Part shown: positions 62,929-64,000 of the stretch, one piece after another | How positions within the stretch are numbered: position 1 is the stretch's first letter | How the letters are laid out: every line of letters begins with the position of its first letter | From: Paractinoplanes maris | Lineage (GTDB): Bacteria > Actinomycetota > Actinomycetes > Mycobacteriales > Micromonosporaceae | Direction of reading: 5' to 3' | NCBI RefSeq assembly: GCF_023544465.1 | Contig: NZ_JALPVL010000019.1 | Location: 80,352 to 144,351 of the forward strand | DNA: 64,000 bases | Notes under the pieces: model-generated | The model's database searches: none | What the model was told of the DNA's origin: nothing | Seen by the model: only the letters and a program-made list of their open reading frames with translations | Program-made: the position numbers and the translations under genes

Positions 62929-64000
62929 GTGACAGAAGCCCACCAGAACGGTGCCGACGTTCGTTCTCTCACCGAGGCCCTGATCGCGCATGCACAGGGT
63001 GCGGGGGGCCAGCTCACGTCGGCCGAGGTCGCGACCACGCTCGAGTCCGCCGAGGTGAACCCGGCCCAGGCCAAGAAGATCCTGCGCGGGCTCGTCGACG
63101 CGGGCGTCACCGTGGTCGTCGACGGCTCGGCGAGCACCCGCCGCAAGGTCTCCGCCGCCCGGGCCGCGACCCCGGCGTCGAAGGCCACCACGGCCAAGGC
63201 CGCACCGGCCCGCAAGGCGGCACCCGCGCCCAAGCAGGCCGCCGCGGTCGCCGCGTCCGACGGTGGCGAGGAGGCGTCCGCAGCCGGCGCCCCCGCCAAG
63301 AAGGCCGCGGCCAAGAAGGCCGCCGGTCCCGCCAAGAAGGCGGCCGGACCGGCCAAGACCGGCAAGCCCGGCGAGGAGGGCCCGGCCGACGGCGAGATCG
63401 ACCCCGAGGAGCTCGCCGCCGAGATCGAGGACGTCGTCGTCGAGGAACCGCCGGCCATGGTCGCGGCGGCCGCGACCGACGCCGCCAGCTCGGCCACCGA
63501 GGGCGACTTCGAGTGGGACGACGAGGAGTCCGAGGCGCTCAAGCAGGCGCGTCGCGACGCCGAGCTCACCGCGTCGGCCGACTCCGTCCGCGCCTACCTC
63601 AAGCAGATCGGCAAGGTCCCGCTGCTCAACGCCGAGCAGGAGGTCGAGCTGGCCAAGCGGATCGAGGCCGGCCTCTACGCCGCCGAGCGCCTGCGCGCCT
63701 GCGACGAGGGCGAGGAGAAGCTCGAGCGCAACATGGAGCGCGACCTGCGCTGGATCGGCCGGGACGGCGAGCGGGCCAAGAACCACCTGCTCGAGGCCAA
63801 CCTGCGACTGGTCGTGTCGCTCGCCAAGCGCTACACGGGCCGCGGCATGGCCTTCCTCGACCTGATCCAAGAGGGCAACCTGGGCCTCATCCGCGCGGTC
63901 GAGAAGTTCGACTACACCAAGGGCTACAAGTTCTCCACGTACGCCACCTGGTGGATCCGCCAGGCCATCACCCGCGCCATGGCCGACCAGGCCCGCACCA
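62929..64000 (+). CDS. sigA: principal RNA polymerase sigma factor (RpoD/HrdB), 3' end beyond window
   Basis: The visible 357 codons comprise a region 1.1-like N-terminal helix bundle (about 1-75), an Ala/Lys-rich linker with AKKAA repeats, an acidic stretch, then region 1.2 (DSVRAYLKQIGKVPLL at about 219-234) and regions 2.1-2.4 (NLRLVVSLAKRYTGRG at 291, LDLIQEGNLGLIRAVEKFDY, STYATWWIRQAITRAMADQ). The window ends inside the -10 recognition region 2.4. GTG 62929 with GGAAGG upstream is the chosen start. It is the housekeeping sigma factor that recruits core polymerase to most promoters. Confidence 0.96.
   Translation, partial: MTEAHQNGADVRSLTEALIAHAQGAGGQLTSAEVATTLESAEVNPAQAKKILRGLVDAGVTVVVDGSASTRRKVSAARAATPASKATTAKAAPARKAAPAPKQAAAVAASDGGEEASAAGAPAKKAAAKKAAGPAKKAAGPAKTGKPGEEGPADGEIDPEELAAEIEDVVVEEPPAMVAAAATDAASSATEGDFEWDDEESEALKQARRDAELTASADSVRAYLKQIGKVPLLNAEQEVELAKRIEAGLYAAERLRACDEGEEKLERNMERDLRWIGRDGERAKNHLLEANLRLVVSLAKRYTGRGMAFLDLIQEGNLGLIRAVEKFDYTKGYKFSTYATWWIRQAITRAMADQART

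Noticed and set aside
1..64000. tRNA, rRNA, insertion sequence, prophage or conjugative genes
   Set aside because: Looked for tRNA T-loop words, transposase-like DDE proteins, integrases and terminal repeats with duplications; none was convincing. Very short or divergent RNA genes could be missed by eye.

Overview
The window is a 64 kb chromosomal segment of a very GC-rich, gene-dense actinobacterium. Strong G/C third-position bias, many GTG starts, stop/start overlaps of the ATGA or GTGA type, an HrdB-type principal sigma factor with an alanine/lysine-rich N-terminal region, a HemQ-type haem pathway and an LPXTG protein all point to Actinobacteria. From general protein character I would guess the Micromonosporaceae (Actinoplanes-like); this is inference, as no rRNA is present. 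No tRNA, rRNA, CRISPR array, transposase or phage gene was seen.

Layout. 1-2522: end of a biotin operon (bioF fragment, then bioD with a very long N-terminal extension). 2523-3040: paired DnaA-box-like inverted repeats and a 49-bp tandem array. 3038-6122: sugar kinase plus GH65 phosphorylase operon. 6236-14952: mixed single genes (GAF protein, lipid kinase, methyltransferase, a regulator remnant with an MFS exporter, GT2, DUF218, metallo-hydrolase, LOR protein, dGTPase). 14953-17786: LPXTG surface protein, PH-like membrane protein, msrB, and intergenic DNA with two copies of a dispersed hairpin repeat. 17787-24266: PrimPol and LigC type DNA repair enzymes, K+ channel, secreted peptidase, HipA-like/DUF3037 pair. 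24024-29511: glycosyltransferase, thyA-folA, wrbA, small genes, a TetR-RidA divergent pair.

29518-64000 follows, in outline, the conserved actinobacterial order known from Mycobacterium tuberculosis (hemQ-hemY-hemE, DUF3000, rnd, dxs, TrmA-like, KimA-like permease, two TrkA proteins, DUF3159, OB-fold protein, DUF3710, dut, DUF3093, DUF4193, cei, suhB, sigA). Local insertions are an HtrA-like protease, a fadA-fadB operon, a two-component system with three tandem beta-propeller paralogues, and folD preceded by a ZTP riboswitch.

How genes work together: hemE-hemY-hemQ make haem by the coproporphyrin route; thyA, folA and folD with its ZTP switch form a one-carbon/thymidylate theme; dut and dgt control the dNTP pool; PrimPol and LigC can act in DNA gap repair; the KimA-like permease, two RCK proteins and a separate K+ channel suggest potassium homeostasis. 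The least explained material is the intergenic DNA: three copies of a roughly 145-bp repeat whose central hairpin keeps its pairing through compensating changes, plus four unrelated tandem arrays. I found no obvious defence island or biosynthetic cluster.
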